Assembly (NCBI RefSeq): GCF_017592555.1
Contig: NZ_JAGFNS010000005.1
Span: 290,870-354,869 of the forward strand
Reading direction: 5' to 3'
Length of the DNA stretch: 64,000 nucleotides
DNA from: Actinoplanes flavus
GTDB taxonomy: Bacteria > Actinomycetota > Actinomycetes > Mycobacteriales > Micromonosporaceae
The notes under the pieces are model-generated. The model searched no databases and was not told where the DNA came from. It worked only from the letters and a program-made list of their open reading frames with translations. This document shows positions 26,901-34,727 of the stretch, piece by piece; position 1 is the first letter of the stretch, and every line of letters begins with the position of its first letter. The position numbers and the translations under genes were made by a program.

Positions 26901-29290
26901 GCCGCCCGGTCCCCGACCTGACCCCGGCGATCACGGCGTGGCAGCAGGCCCGGCAGCGCGTCCTGGACGCCTTCGGCCCGGCCCGGCAGGTCCGGCTCGG
27001 CACCACCCTGGACCGCTACGAGACCGCCGGCGACCTGCTGCGCGACCTGCTCGACGACGACACCGGCCAGCAGGAGTGGTTCCGGTACCTGGAGGCTCGC
27101 GCGGTCCTCGCCGAGTACGGGCTGGACACCGTCATCGACTTCTGCGCCGACCACGCGGTGGACGTACAGCGGCTCGGCGACGTGCTGGAACGCAGCGCCT
27201 ACCGGGCGTGGACCGACCACGTCCTGGCCGAGGACGAGCGGTTCCACCCGCTCGCCGCCGTCGTACGCGACGAGCTGGCCGCCGGATTCCGCCGCCTGGA
27301 CACCGAGCTGCTCACCGACGCGGCCGAAGCGGTCATCGAGGTGCTCGACCGGCGGCGGCCGGAGGTCGCCGGCGGGGACGGCGCCGCGCTGATCCGGGCC
27401 GAGGGCCTCAAGAACGACGGCCACCTCCCGGTACGCGACCTGCTCGCCGGCGCCTGGGACACGGTCACCGCCCTCAAGCCGTGCCTGGTCATGCCGCCCG
27501 CCGAGGTGAGCCGCCTGCTGCCGGCCGAGGCGTCCTTCGACGTCGTGGTGATCGACGAGGCGTCCCGGATGACGCCGGCGGCCGCGGTTGCCTGCGCCTA
27601 CCGGGGAACGTCCCTGGTGATCGTCGGCGACGACGCCCAGCTGCCACCGGCCGGCGACCAGCCGTCGGTGCTGGTGGTGGCGAACGACTGCGGCGCGTTC
27701 ACCCGGCTCGCCCTCACCTGGCACTACCGCAGCCGGCACGAGAGCCTGATCGCCTTCGCCAACCAGGCCTTCTACCAGGGCCGGCTGAACACCTTCCCGA
27801 GCCCGCACCCGTCCGGCGCGGACCTCGGCGTCCAGCTGCACCCGGCCGCCGGTACGAGCGAGGCCGCCCTGGTCGCCGAACGGGTCCTGCACCACCTCAC
27901 CACCCGGCCGTCGCTGTCGCTGGGTGTCGTGACGCTGACCGCCGGCCACGCCGACGAGATCGCCGACGCCGTGGAGGCCGAACTGGCCGGGCGCCCCGAC
28001 CTGGAAAGCTCCCTCGGCGACTTCGTGGTCGAGGCCGCCGAGACGGCACAGGGCGACGAACGCGACGTGATCATCCTGTCCACCGGCCCGAGCCTGGACG
28101 CGGCCGGCGGCCCCGCCGGCGCCCGGCGGCTCGCGGTCGCCGTCACCCGGGCCCGGCACCGGGTCGAGGTGGTGTCGGCGATCGGCGCCGGGGACCGTGA
28201 GGAACCCGCCGGCGAGGGGGAACGCCGGCTGGCCGCCTACCTCGACTACGCCGAGCGCGGCGGGCCGGCGCCCACCGAGCAGGAGCCCACCCCGCTCGAG
28301 GAGTCGATCCGGGAGACTTTGGAGAACTGGGGCTACCCGGTGCACGTGCGGTCCGGCACGGGCCGCCACCGGGTCGAGATCGGGGTACGCCACCCGGACG
28401 ACACCCGCGAGTCGTACGCCCTCGGCGTGCGCTGCGACGGCCCCGGCTACCAGCTGTCCCCGGTCGCCCGGGACCGGGACCGCCTGCACGAGCAGGTGCT
28501 GCACGGCCTCGGCTGGCACCTGCACCGGATCTGGTCGGTCGCCTGGTACCACGACCGGGAGACCGAGGAGGCCCGGCTGCGCACGGCGGTGGAGAACGCC
28601 CTGGCCACCCCGGACGTCTTCGCCGAGACCGAGGACGAGACGCTGACCGCCCGCCCGGCGCAGCGGCCCGAGTGGGCGCTGCCCTACGAGCGCGCCGTGA
28701 TCGAGCCGCTGCCGGCCACCACCCGCCTCGCCGACGCGGTGGCCCGGCAGTTGCTGATCGAGGCCGTCGAGCGGGTCGCCGAGGTGGAGGGCCCGGTGCA
28801 CCTGGCCACGCTGACCCGGCGGATCCGCGAGGGCTGGGGCATCGCCCGCCTCACCCAGCCGATCAAGGCGGCGATCGAGAGGGCCGTCCGCGACTCCCGC
28901 GCCGGTTTCGACGGCACCTTCGTGACCGCCCCGGACGCGCCCATCCCGGCCGTACGGGTGCCCGCCGACGGGGTCGACCGCAAACCCGACCAGGTCGCCG
29001 ACGCCGAGATCCAGCTGGCCCTGGAGTATCTGGTCCTCGACGCCGGCCTGGTCGAGGGGGAGGACCTGCTGGCCGCGGCCGGGCGGCTGTTCGGCTGGAG
29101 CGGCAACCGGGCGGGCGCGGCCCGGCTCGCGGCGATGCTCGACGACCTGGTCGAGGCGGACCGGCTGATCGCCCACCGCAACGGGCTGATCGCCGCCCCG
29201 GCGAGCGACCTGCTCGACCTGCCCGACCCGGCGATGCTGCCGCGCCGGGAGGAGGGCGGCCGGCCGGTGTGGAGCGAGGTCAACCTTTGA
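23990..29290 (+). CDS. Giant SF1 helicase with DUF4011, MTES_1575-type nuclease and DUF3320 domains
   Basis: 1766 residues. Order: DUF4011-like N-terminus (about 15-130, WREGLVDPGGADRLLDL, LLHWQDDDG...PLLLIPVDL); Walker A GPPGTGKS at 298-305; ~880 residues of helical insert; Walker B VVIDEASRM near 1188; IVGDDAQLPP, LTWHYRSRHESLIAFAN and VAVTRARHRVEVVS (SF1 motifs III-VI); a Vsr-like REase_MTES_1575 domain at about 1433-1540; and a DUF3320-like C-terminal helical domain (1560-1630). In the nuclease the usual ECDG element reads RCDG (R1481) and the preceding VDL reads VEI (E1463), so cleavage may be lost or altered. Relatives act on nucleic acids and occur in defence islands. Start ATG at 23990 has only a weak RBS. 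Confidence 0.85.
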   Translation: MRPDDDERHPDPGEDARAALVAWREGLVDPGGADRLLDLPRGGADLVEIVSPNPAGVVEALRHGRDCTLSGAGAGTKDGGLRTELPDGVLRPLLRRLRRQTRLERADRGVDVLHLAAGLLHWQDDDGAGHASPLLLIPVDLVALGPGEVPRLRAGSGDPLVNPALTARLARLGITLPESGDLAGVDIAALTAEVAAAGARRPGWRTADLAVLGRFDPAIEAIRRDLTENEDRILAHPVVRALATADGVENTFTFAPLTPDEIEVLAPPDDVPLVLDADAEQRACVAAACEGHSFVVDGPPGTGKSQTIANMVGALAHAGKRVLVVSEKASALTSVQHRLADTGLGNYLLDLHGDRVSRRQVAATLSAALEADPLPGTPMSDEARQDLRDRRERLNAYAEAVNEIRHPLGRSLYEVAGRFARLAGLPEAPAPALPAATLTDEVLDRIRDAAHRLAGAWRPATERSGFRWREVAEREPLGETLLEAQLALEELEGAVAVNAPIAAAFHLRLPTDAATLGEIAEHAAQRPPGVADQWLMANTLRTVRTAAEELAQHLDVTRRVAEAVRHRAGVGWETLAVPMDLDALPEPPRLNPPAVRLEPLTADEAKALAGRFAADADELEHQQRNLDRATVRLGLPDVVTFSDVELVHLVAELGGRPDKPEKAWFAPGAQSAVHNAASTLRLHIDAVAAARAAAQEIFTAAVLTEPVEDLAERFATVHRGARKLLAPHRRDRETVAGFTQPDVTVDEAVAELGLAVAWRRAHEGLIAAERQHAGLLGRFWNRSDTDFPAIGRALQTAGEVLRVTPPEALPAVIDYVCAVHPADDLVRAVTEARDVFRYWRGTLRPEPDPAARPELGHGPVHDAIAWLRAQVAPLRDLAAILGQLGDAVGRDLNGAEAAGIIEVRQNAIDAENAFTAASRSFETTLGPVFRGRQTDLRALEDAIEWTAHARTLRTGIDSALTAEQAEALTSGRPVPDLTPAITAWQQARQRVLDAFGPARQVRLGTTLDRYETAGDLLRDLLDDDTGQQEWFRYLEARAVLAEYGLDTVIDFCADHAVDVQRLGDVLERSAYRAWTDHVLAEDERFHPLAAVVRDELAAGFRRLDTELLTDAAEAVIEVLDRRRPEVAGGDGAALIRAEGLKNDGHLPVRDLLAGAWDTVTALKPCLVMPPAEVSRLLPAEASFDVVVIDEASRMTPAAAVACAYRGTSLVIVGDDAQLPPAGDQPSVLVVANDCGAFTRLALTWHYRSRHESLIAFANQAFYQGRLNTFPSPHPSGADLGVQLHPAAGTSEAALVAERVLHHLTTRPSLSLGVVTLTAGHADEIADAVEAELAGRPDLESSLGDFVVEAAETAQGDERDVIILSTGPSLDAAGGPAGARRLAVAVTRARHRVEVVSAIGAGDREEPAGEGERRLAAYLDYAERGGPAPTEQEPTPLEESIRETLENWGYPVHVRSGTGRHRVEIGVRHPDDTRESYALGVRCDGPGYQLSPVARDRDRLHEQVLHGLGWHLHRIWSVAWYHDRETEEARLRTAVENALATPDVFAETEDETLTARPAQRPEWALPYERAVIEPLPATTRLADAVARQLLIEAVERVAEVEGPVHLATLTRRIREGWGIARLTQPIKAAIERAVRDSRAGFDGTFVTAPDAPIPAVRVPADGVDRKPDQVADAEIQLALEYLVLDAGLVEGEDLLAAAGRLFGWSGNRAGAARLAAMLDDLVEADRLIAHRNGLIAAPASDLLDLPDPAMLPRREEGGRPVWSEVNL

Positions 29291-29798
29291 CGTAGTCGTC
29301 GTGCGGGGTCCCGGCGGTCCACAGGGTCGTCCGGGTCCGCGCGCAGTGCCGGACGATCGCCGGATCCTCGGTGAGCGCGCCCCCGGCGAAGCCGCCGTCC
29401 GGTCCGAACAGGGTGAACACCACCCGGCGGTCGTCGAACAGCCAGAAGTCGTCGAAGGCGACCGCCAGCCCGCCCGCCTCCGGCCGGGGCAGCCAGCGGA
29501 TGTCCTCGCCGGCCTCGACGTTGAACCCGGAGATGCTCAGCAGCCACCGCGTGTAGTCCAGGTGCGGCACCGGCACGACCCGCAGCCGCCGGACGCTGCG
29601 GCCCGCGTCGGTGACCTCCCGGACCAGCTCCAGCCACGGCCGCTGCCAGCCCAGATCATCCGGTTCGCCGTCGAGGAACCGCTGGAACGGCGCCGACTCC
29701 TCCCGTGTGTGATAGACGTCCTGGACCTCCAGGTGGAACGCCGTCCGTTCGAAGGACCGGAACAGCCCGTCGAACGCGTCACCCCGCAGCAGCCGCAT
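29280..29798 (-). CDS. DUF6879-like protein
   Basis: 172 residues beginning MRLLRGDAFDGLFRSFERTAFHLEVQDVYHTREESAPFQRFLDGE, with R-R-L-R-V-V-P-V-P-H-L-D-Y-T-R-W, and then EDIRWLPR and DFWLFDDRRVVFTLFGPDG. These phrases are typical of DUF6879, a family common in actinomycetes, often beside helix-turn-helix regulators; its function is unknown. ATG at 29798 is chosen with AAGGTGG upstream. Its 3' end overlaps the helicase gene by 11 bp, tail to tail. Nothing in the sequence links the two functionally. Confidence 0.75.
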   Translation of the reverse strand: MRLLRGDAFDGLFRSFERTAFHLEVQDVYHTREESAPFQRFLDGEPDDLGWQRPWLELVREVTDAGRSVRRLRVVPVPHLDYTRWLLSISGFNVEAGEDIRWLPRPEAGGLAVAFDDFWLFDDRRVVFTLFGPDGGFAGGALTEDPAIVRHCARTRTTLWTAGTPHDDYVKG

Positions 29799-29872
29799 GC
29801 GACCCACCTTGACCACAGTGGACGAGACCGGTCCAGTCCGCCCGTGACGTTGACGCACGGGGAGGGAAAACG

Positions 29873-31084
29873 TCAGCGGATCTGCACGCCGGAGATGGCC
29901 CGGGCGATCACCAGCCGCTGGATCTCCGAGGTGCCCTCGAAGATCGTGTAGATCTTGGCGTCCCGGAACATCCGCTCCACCGGGTGCTCGCGCAGATAGC
30001 CGGCGCCACCGAGGATCTGCACCGCCTTCTCGGTGACCGCGACGGCCACCTCACCGGCCTTCAGCTTCGACATCGAGCCCTCGCCGGCGGTGAACGGCCG
30101 GTCGTTGCGGCCCATCCACGCGGCCCGCCACACCAGCAGCCGGGCCGCGTCGATCTCCATCCGCATGTCGGCCAGCGCGAACGCGACCGCCTGGTTCTCG
30201 ATGATCGGGCGGCCGAACTGGACCCGGGTCTTCGCGTACTCCAGCGCGTACTCGTAGGCGGCCCGGGCGATGCCGATCGCCTGCGCGCCGACCGCCGGCC
30301 GGGACAGCTCGAACGTCCGCATCGCCGCCTGGCCGGACCGCCGCTGCCCCTCGCGCGCCCTGGCGAGCCGCTTGTCCAGCGCCTCCTTGCCACCGAGCAG
30401 GCAACCGCCGGGCACCCGGACGTCGTCGAGGAACACGTCGGCGGTGTGCGAGGCCCGCAGCCCCAGCTTCTTCAGCTTCTTCGTCCCGGTCAGGCCCTTC
30501 GTCCCGGGCGGCACGATGAACGCGGCCTGCCCCCGGGAACCCAGCGACGGGTCGACGCTGGCCGTCACCACGTGCACGTTCGCGATCCCGCCGTTGGTGG
30601 CGTACGCCTTCTGCCCGCTGATCACCCACTCGTCGGTCGCCTCGTGGTAGACCGCCCGGGTCCGCATCGACGCCACGTCCGAACCGGCCTCCGGCTCGGT
30701 GCTGCAGAACGCGCCCACCTTGGGGTCGGCGGCGTCACCGAAGCACTGCGGCACCCACTCGACCAGCTGATCCGGCGTACCCGAGCCGAAGATCGCGGCC
30801 ACCGCGAGCGACGTGCCGGAGATCGCCATGCCGATGCCGCCGTCGCCCCAGAACAGCTCCTCGTTGGCGACCGGCAGACTCAGCCCGGACGTGTCCGACC
30901 AGGTGTTGGCGAGGAACTCGAACCCGTACAGGCCGATCTTCGCGGCCTCCTGCAGGACCGGCCAGGGAGTCTCCTCCCGCTCGTCCCACTCCGCGGCCGC
31001 GGGCCGGATCACCGACGCGGCGAACCCGTGCACCCAGTCGCGCAACTCGCGCTGTTCGTCGTTGAGGTCGAGCCAGAACTCCAC
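29873..31084 (-). CDS. Acyl-CoA dehydrogenase
   Basis: 403 residues, FAD-dependent alpha,beta-dehydrogenation of an acyl-CoA. Recognisable are GAFCSTEPEAGSDVASMRTRA (FAD/substrate loop), KAYATNGGIANVHVVTASVD, KLGLRASHTADVFLDDVRVP, and the C-terminal QILGGAGYLREHPVERMFRDAKIYTIFEGTSEIQRLVIAR, where the glutamate of IFEGT is the usual catalytic base. Gene order puts it 81 bp downstream of the fadA2 stop on the same strand; a GGTTA...TAACC motif in that gap suggests it has its own promoter. Chain length specificity cannot be told. Confidence 0.88.
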   Translation of the reverse strand: MEFWLDLNDEQRELRDWVHGFAASVIRPAAAEWDEREETPWPVLQEAAKIGLYGFEFLANTWSDTSGLSLPVANEELFWGDGGIGMAISGTSLAVAAIFGSGTPDQLVEWVPQCFGDAADPKVGAFCSTEPEAGSDVASMRTRAVYHEATDEWVISGQKAYATNGGIANVHVVTASVDPSLGSRGQAAFIVPPGTKGLTGTKKLKKLGLRASHTADVFLDDVRVPGGCLLGGKEALDKRLARAREGQRRSGQAAMRTFELSRPAVGAQAIGIARAAYEYALEYAKTRVQFGRPIIENQAVAFALADMRMEIDAARLLVWRAAWMGRNDRPFTAGEGSMSKLKAGEVAVAVTEKAVQILGGAGYLREHPVERMFRDAKIYTIFEGTSEIQRLVIARAISGVQIR

Positions 31085-31104
31085 GGTCAGCCCCTCCGCC
31101 GGCA

Positions 31105-31123
31105 GGTTAACTCGCCGGTAACC
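31105..31123. promoter_or_regulatory. Candidate lipid-regulon operator upstream of acyl-CoA dehydrogenase
   Basis: GGTTAactcgccggTAACC is a 5-bp inverted repeat of 19 bp total, 21 bp before the start codon. It shares GGTTA-CTC(A/G)CCGGTA with the site at 32470. Confidence 0.55.
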
Positions 31124-31165
31124 TTACGAGGGCGTAACTTCCGGGACAAGCCCCGTCAATGGGTC

Positions 31166-32443
31166 TCAGCGCTCCAGAATGGCCACCACGCCCTGACCAC
31201 CGGCCGCGCAGATCGACACCAGGCCCCGGCCGGAGCCCTTCTGCGCGAGCTGCTTCGCCAGCGACGCGACGATCCGGCCGCCGGTCGCCGCGAACGGGTG
31301 GCCGGCCGCCAGCGAGGACCCGTTGACGTTGAGCTTCGCCCGGTCGATCGAGCCGAGCGGGGCGTCCAGGCCCAGCCGCTCCTTGCAGAACTCGGGCGAC
31401 TCCCACGCCGCGAGAGTGGCCAGCACCTGCGACGCGAACGCCTCGTGGATCTCGTAGAAGTCGAAGTCCTGAAGGGTGAGGCCGTTGCGGGCCAGCATCC
31501 GGGGCACCGCGTAGGCGGGCGCCATGAGCAGGCCCTCGTCGCCGTGCACGTAGTCGACCGCCGCGGTCTCCGAGTCGGCGAACCAGGCCAGCACCGGCAG
31601 CGAACGCGCCGCCGCCCACTCCTCGGAGGCCAGCAGCACGGTCGAGGCGCCGTCGGTGAGCGGCGTCGAGTTGCCCGCCGTCATGGTGGCGTTCTCCTCG
31701 CCGTACACCGGCTTCAGCTTCGCCAGCTTCTCCAGGCTGGTGTCCGCGCGCAGATTCTGGTCCCGGGTCAGCCCCAGATAGGGCGTCAGAAGATCATCGA
31801 AAAAGCCGCGATCGTACGCCTCCGTGAGCCGCCGGTGGGAGGTGAGCGCCAGCTCGTCCTGCTCCGCCCGCCCGATGTTCCACCGCAGGGCCGTGACCGC
31901 CGCGTGCTCACCCATCGACAGGCCGGTCCGCGGCTCGGCGTTGCGGGGCAGCTCCGGCCGGATCGCGTGCTGCGGGCGCAGCTTGGCCACCGCCTTGAGC
32001 CGGTCACCGAGGCCGCGGGCCCGGTTCAGCTGGAGCAGAGCCCGCCGCATGTCCTCGTTGAGCTGCAACGGAGCATCCGAGGTGGTGTCCACGCCACCGG
32101 CCACGCCGGAGTCGATCTGCCCGAGCGCGATCTTGTTGGCCACCAGGATGGCCGCCTCCAGACCGGTCCCGCAGGCCTGCTGGATGTCGTAGGCCGGGGT
32201 GCGCGGGTCCAGCCGCGAGCCGAGCACCGTCTCCCGGGTCAGGTTGAAGTCGCGTGAGTGCTTCAGTACGGCCCCCGCCACGACCTCACCGAGCCGTTCG
32301 CCGGCCAGCCCGAACCGGGCGATCAGCCCGTCCAGTGCGGCGGTCAGCATGTCCTGGTTCGAGGCCTCGGCGTAGCGGCTGTTGGAGCGGGCGAACGGAA
32401 TCCGGTTCCCGCCCAGCACGGCCACACGGCGCACGTCCACCAC
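31166..32443 (-). CDS. fadA2: Acetyl-CoA acyltransferase FadA2
   Basis: A 425-residue thiolase. The start VDVRRVAVLGGNRIPFARSNSRYAEASNQDM and phrases DIQQACGTGLEAAI (acyl cysteine), GVDTTSDAPLQL, EPRTGLSMGEHAAVTALRWNI, YEIHEAFASQVLATLAAWESPEFCKERLGLDA, GHPFAATGG and ICAAGGQGVVAILER match mycobacterial FadA2 (Rv0243) along the whole protein. GTG at 32443 has GGAGGA upstream. It is divergent from fabG4-htdX exactly as in M. tuberculosis, where these proteins are linked to fatty-acid beta-oxidation and elongation. It catalyses thiolysis of 3-ketoacyl-CoA or the reverse condensation. Confidence 0.9.
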   Translation of the reverse strand: MVDVRRVAVLGGNRIPFARSNSRYAEASNQDMLTAALDGLIARFGLAGERLGEVVAGAVLKHSRDFNLTRETVLGSRLDPRTPAYDIQQACGTGLEAAILVANKIALGQIDSGVAGGVDTTSDAPLQLNEDMRRALLQLNRARGLGDRLKAVAKLRPQHAIRPELPRNAEPRTGLSMGEHAAVTALRWNIGRAEQDELALTSHRRLTEAYDRGFFDDLLTPYLGLTRDQNLRADTSLEKLAKLKPVYGEENATMTAGNSTPLTDGASTVLLASEEWAAARSLPVLAWFADSETAAVDYVHGDEGLLMAPAYAVPRMLARNGLTLQDFDFYEIHEAFASQVLATLAAWESPEFCKERLGLDAPLGSIDRAKLNVNGSSLAAGHPFAATGGRIVASLAKQLAQKGSGRGLVSICAAGGQGVVAILER

Positions 32444-32469
32444 GACTATCCTCCACATCGAAGAATCTC

Positions 32470-32487
32470 GGTTACTCACCGGTAGGC
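32470..32487. promoter_or_regulatory. Candidate lipid-regulon operator between fadA2 and fabG4
   Basis: GGTTACTCACCGGTAGGC lies midway in the 51-bp divergent gap. It shares GGTTA-CTC(A/G)CCGGTA with the site before the acyl-CoA dehydrogenase gene (31105). TetR-type control of both divergent units is inferred. Confidence 0.55.
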
Positions 32488-32494
32488 TACTCGC

Positions 32495-33835
32495 ATGGCT
32501 GACAGGTACGCGAACTTCGCCAACTCCGGTCTCGGCCGGACCGTGGTCAAGCGCCTCGGGCTGCCTGATCCGCCCCGGCTGCGCCGCCATCAGCCCGGAG
32601 ATCCGCTGGTCAGCGGGCCGGTCCTGCTGGGCGCGGCGCCGGGCGGCCGGCTCGGCGAGCCGATCCGCAAGACTCTGGGCGCGGCGGGCGTGGAGGTCAC
32701 CGATCAAACCCCGGACGGAGTACGGGTGAGCGCGCTCGTCTTCGACGCCAGCGGGATCACCGACAGCACCGGGCTGCGGGCACTCTACGACTTCTTCCAC
32801 CCGTACGCCCGCTCTCTGGAGGTCTCCGGTCGCGTGCTGGTGCTCGGCACCCCACCGGAAGCCACCACCTCGCCGGCCGAGGCGACCGCGCAGCGGAGCC
32901 TGGAAGGCCTGACCCGCAGCATCGGCAAGGAATTCGGGCGCGGGGCGACCGCGCAGCTCGTCTACGTGGCGCCCGGCGGCGAGCAGGCCACCGAGTCGAC
33001 GCTGCGCTTCCTGCTCAGCGGCCGCTCGGCGTACGTCTCCGGCCAGGTCGTCCGGATCGGCGCCGGCGACGTGCCCACGCCGGCCGACGGGGACCGGCCC
33101 CTCGACGGCAGACTCGCCCTGGTCACCGGCGCGGCCCGGGGCATCGGCGCGGCCATCGCCCGGGTGCTGGCCCGCGACGGCGCCGACGTGATCGCGCTCG
33201 ACGTGCCGGCCGCCGGCGACGCGCTCGCCGGCGTGGCCAACGAGACCCGCGGGCGCGCCCTGCAACTCGACCTCACCGCCGCCGACGCGCCCGAACGCCT
33301 GGCCGGATACCTGGCCGCCGGACCGCACACCGGCGTCGACATCGTCGTGCACAACGCCGGCATCACCCGGGACAAGACCATCGCCCGGATGTCCGCCGAC
33401 CAGTGGGACGCGGTCATCGGCGTCAACCTCACCGCCCCGGAACGGGTCGACGAGCTGCTGCTGGAACGCGGGCTCATCGGCTCCGGCGGGCGCATCGTCG
33501 GCGTCGCCTCGATCGCGGGCATCGCCGGAAACCGCGGGCAGACCAACTACGCCACCAGCAAAGCCGGCGTGATCGGGATGGTCCAGTCGTACGCCCCGGT
33601 GCTGCTCCCGCGCGGCATCACCATCAACGCCGTCGCGCCCGGCTTCATCGAGACGGCGATGACCGCCACGATGCCGATCGGGCTGCGCGAGGCCGGCCGG
33701 CGGCTGAACAGCATGTCCCAGGGCGGCCTGCCCGTCGACGTGGCCGAGACCATCGCCTGGCTCGCCTCGCCCGGATCGGCGACGATCACCGGCAACGTGA
33801 TCCGGGTCTGCGGCCAGAGCCTGCTCGGGGCCTGA
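32495..33835 (+). CDS. fabG4: Two-domain 3-oxoacyl reductase FabG4
   Basis: 446 residues, longer than ordinary FabG (~245) because a flavodoxin-like N-domain (about 1-205) precedes the catalytic short-chain dehydrogenase domain, as in high-molecular-weight FabG4 (Rv0242c). The catalytic half has LVTGAARGIGAAIARVLARDGADVIALD (cofactor), HNAGITRDKTIARM, VGVASIAGIAGNRGQTNYATSKAG (Ser and YxxxK) and APGFIETAM. It reduces 3-ketoacyl-CoA/ACP, NADH-dependent in the mycobacterial enzyme. htdX follows one base after its stop, so the two genes are one unit. Confidence 0.9.
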   Translation: MADRYANFANSGLGRTVVKRLGLPDPPRLRRHQPGDPLVSGPVLLGAAPGGRLGEPIRKTLGAAGVEVTDQTPDGVRVSALVFDASGITDSTGLRALYDFFHPYARSLEVSGRVLVLGTPPEATTSPAEATAQRSLEGLTRSIGKEFGRGATAQLVYVAPGGEQATESTLRFLLSGRSAYVSGQVVRIGAGDVPTPADGDRPLDGRLALVTGAARGIGAAIARVLARDGADVIALDVPAAGDALAGVANETRGRALQLDLTAADAPERLAGYLAAGPHTGVDIVVHNAGITRDKTIARMSADQWDAVIGVNLTAPERVDELLLERGLIGSGGRIVGVASIAGIAGNRGQTNYATSKAGVIGMVQSYAPVLLPRGITINAVAPGFIETAMTATMPIGLREAGRRLNSMSQGGLPVDVAETIAWLASPGSATITGNVIRVCGQSLLGA

Positions 33836-33836
33836 C

Positions 33837-34727
33837 ATGGTGGCCGTCGTCGAACTCAGCGAAGGGCCGGGCACCACGGCCGCGTACGCCCGCGCCGCCC
33901 TCGCCCTGCTGCCCGGCCTCGGCCGCTCCGGCGACGCGCTACCCGACGTCGAGGTCCAGCACCGGGGCGTGACGGTCGACCGGGGGCACCTGGCCGCGTA
34001 CGACCGGGTCTGCGGGTTCCGGCTCACCGACACACTGCCCGCGACCTACCCGCACGTGCTGGCCTTCCCGCTGGCCATGCGGCTGATGACGGGAGACGGC
34101 TTCCCGCTCCCGCTGATCGGGCTGGTGCACGTCGCCAACCGGATCACCGTACGCCGGGCGCTGTTCGCCGGTGAGACGTTCGACCTGGCGGTCCGGGCCG
34201 CCGACCTGCGCGAGCATCACCGTGGGCGGCAGTTCGACATCGTCGCCACCGCCACGGTCGACGGGGCCGAGGTGTGGCGGGGCGTCTCCACGTACCTGCG
34301 CCTCGACGCCGCCCGTTCCGCCTCCGGTTCCGCCGCCGTGGCACCGCCCTCTTCTTTCACCGGCTCGCGCCCCGCCGCCGCGGCACCGTCCTCTTTCGGC
34401 GGGGCCGTGTGGCGGGTGCCCGCGCGGGCCGGCGGTGACTACGCGGCGGTCTCCGGCGACCGCAACCCGATCCACACCTCCCGGCTGGGAGCACGGCTCT
34501 TCGGCTTCCCGCGCCCGATCGCCCACGGCATGTGGACCAAGGCCCGCTGTCTGGCCGCCCTGGAGGGCCGCCTCCCCGGCGCGTACACCGTCGACGTCGC
34601 CTTCAAGCGGCCGATCCCGCTGCCGGCCACCCTCCGGTTCACCGCGACGCCGGCCGCCACCGGCTGGGAACTCGCCGTCCACTCGCGGCAGCCGCACCTG
34701 TCCGGCACGGTCACCGCCGGCCGATGA
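33837..34727 (+). CDS. htdX: MaoC-like (R)-3-hydroxyacyl dehydratase HtdX
   Basis: 296 residues of double hot-dog type. The N-terminal half is a degenerate hot-dog domain (LPATYPHVLAFPLAMRLMT...); the C-terminal half has the MaoC hydratase motif DYAAVSGDRNPIHTS with catalytic Asp and His, followed by FPRPIAHGMWTKARCLAAL. It removes or adds water at 3-hydroxyacyl-CoA. It corresponds to Rv0241c in the mycobacterial fadA2-fabG4-htdX locus. A low-complexity stretch rich in Ala/Pro/Ser links the halves (ASGSAAVAPPSSFTGSRP). The 3' end overlaps the convergent gene by 17 bp. Confidence 0.87.
   Translation: MVAVVELSEGPGTTAAYARAALALLPGLGRSGDALPDVEVQHRGVTVDRGHLAAYDRVCGFRLTDTLPATYPHVLAFPLAMRLMTGDGFPLPLIGLVHVANRITVRRALFAGETFDLAVRAADLREHHRGRQFDIVATATVDGAEVWRGVSTYLRLDAARSASGSAAVAPPSSFTGSRPAAAAPSSFGGAVWRVPARAGGDYAAVSGDRNPIHTSRLGARLFGFPRPIAHGMWTKARCLAALEGRLPGAYTVDVAFKRPIPLPATLRFTATPAATGWELAVHSRQPHLSGTVTAGR

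Noticed and set aside
26243..29176. A 977-residue open frame antisense to the giant helicase
   Set aside because: Typical GC-rich antisense shadow, Gly/Val/Arg-rich, no domain and no RBS.
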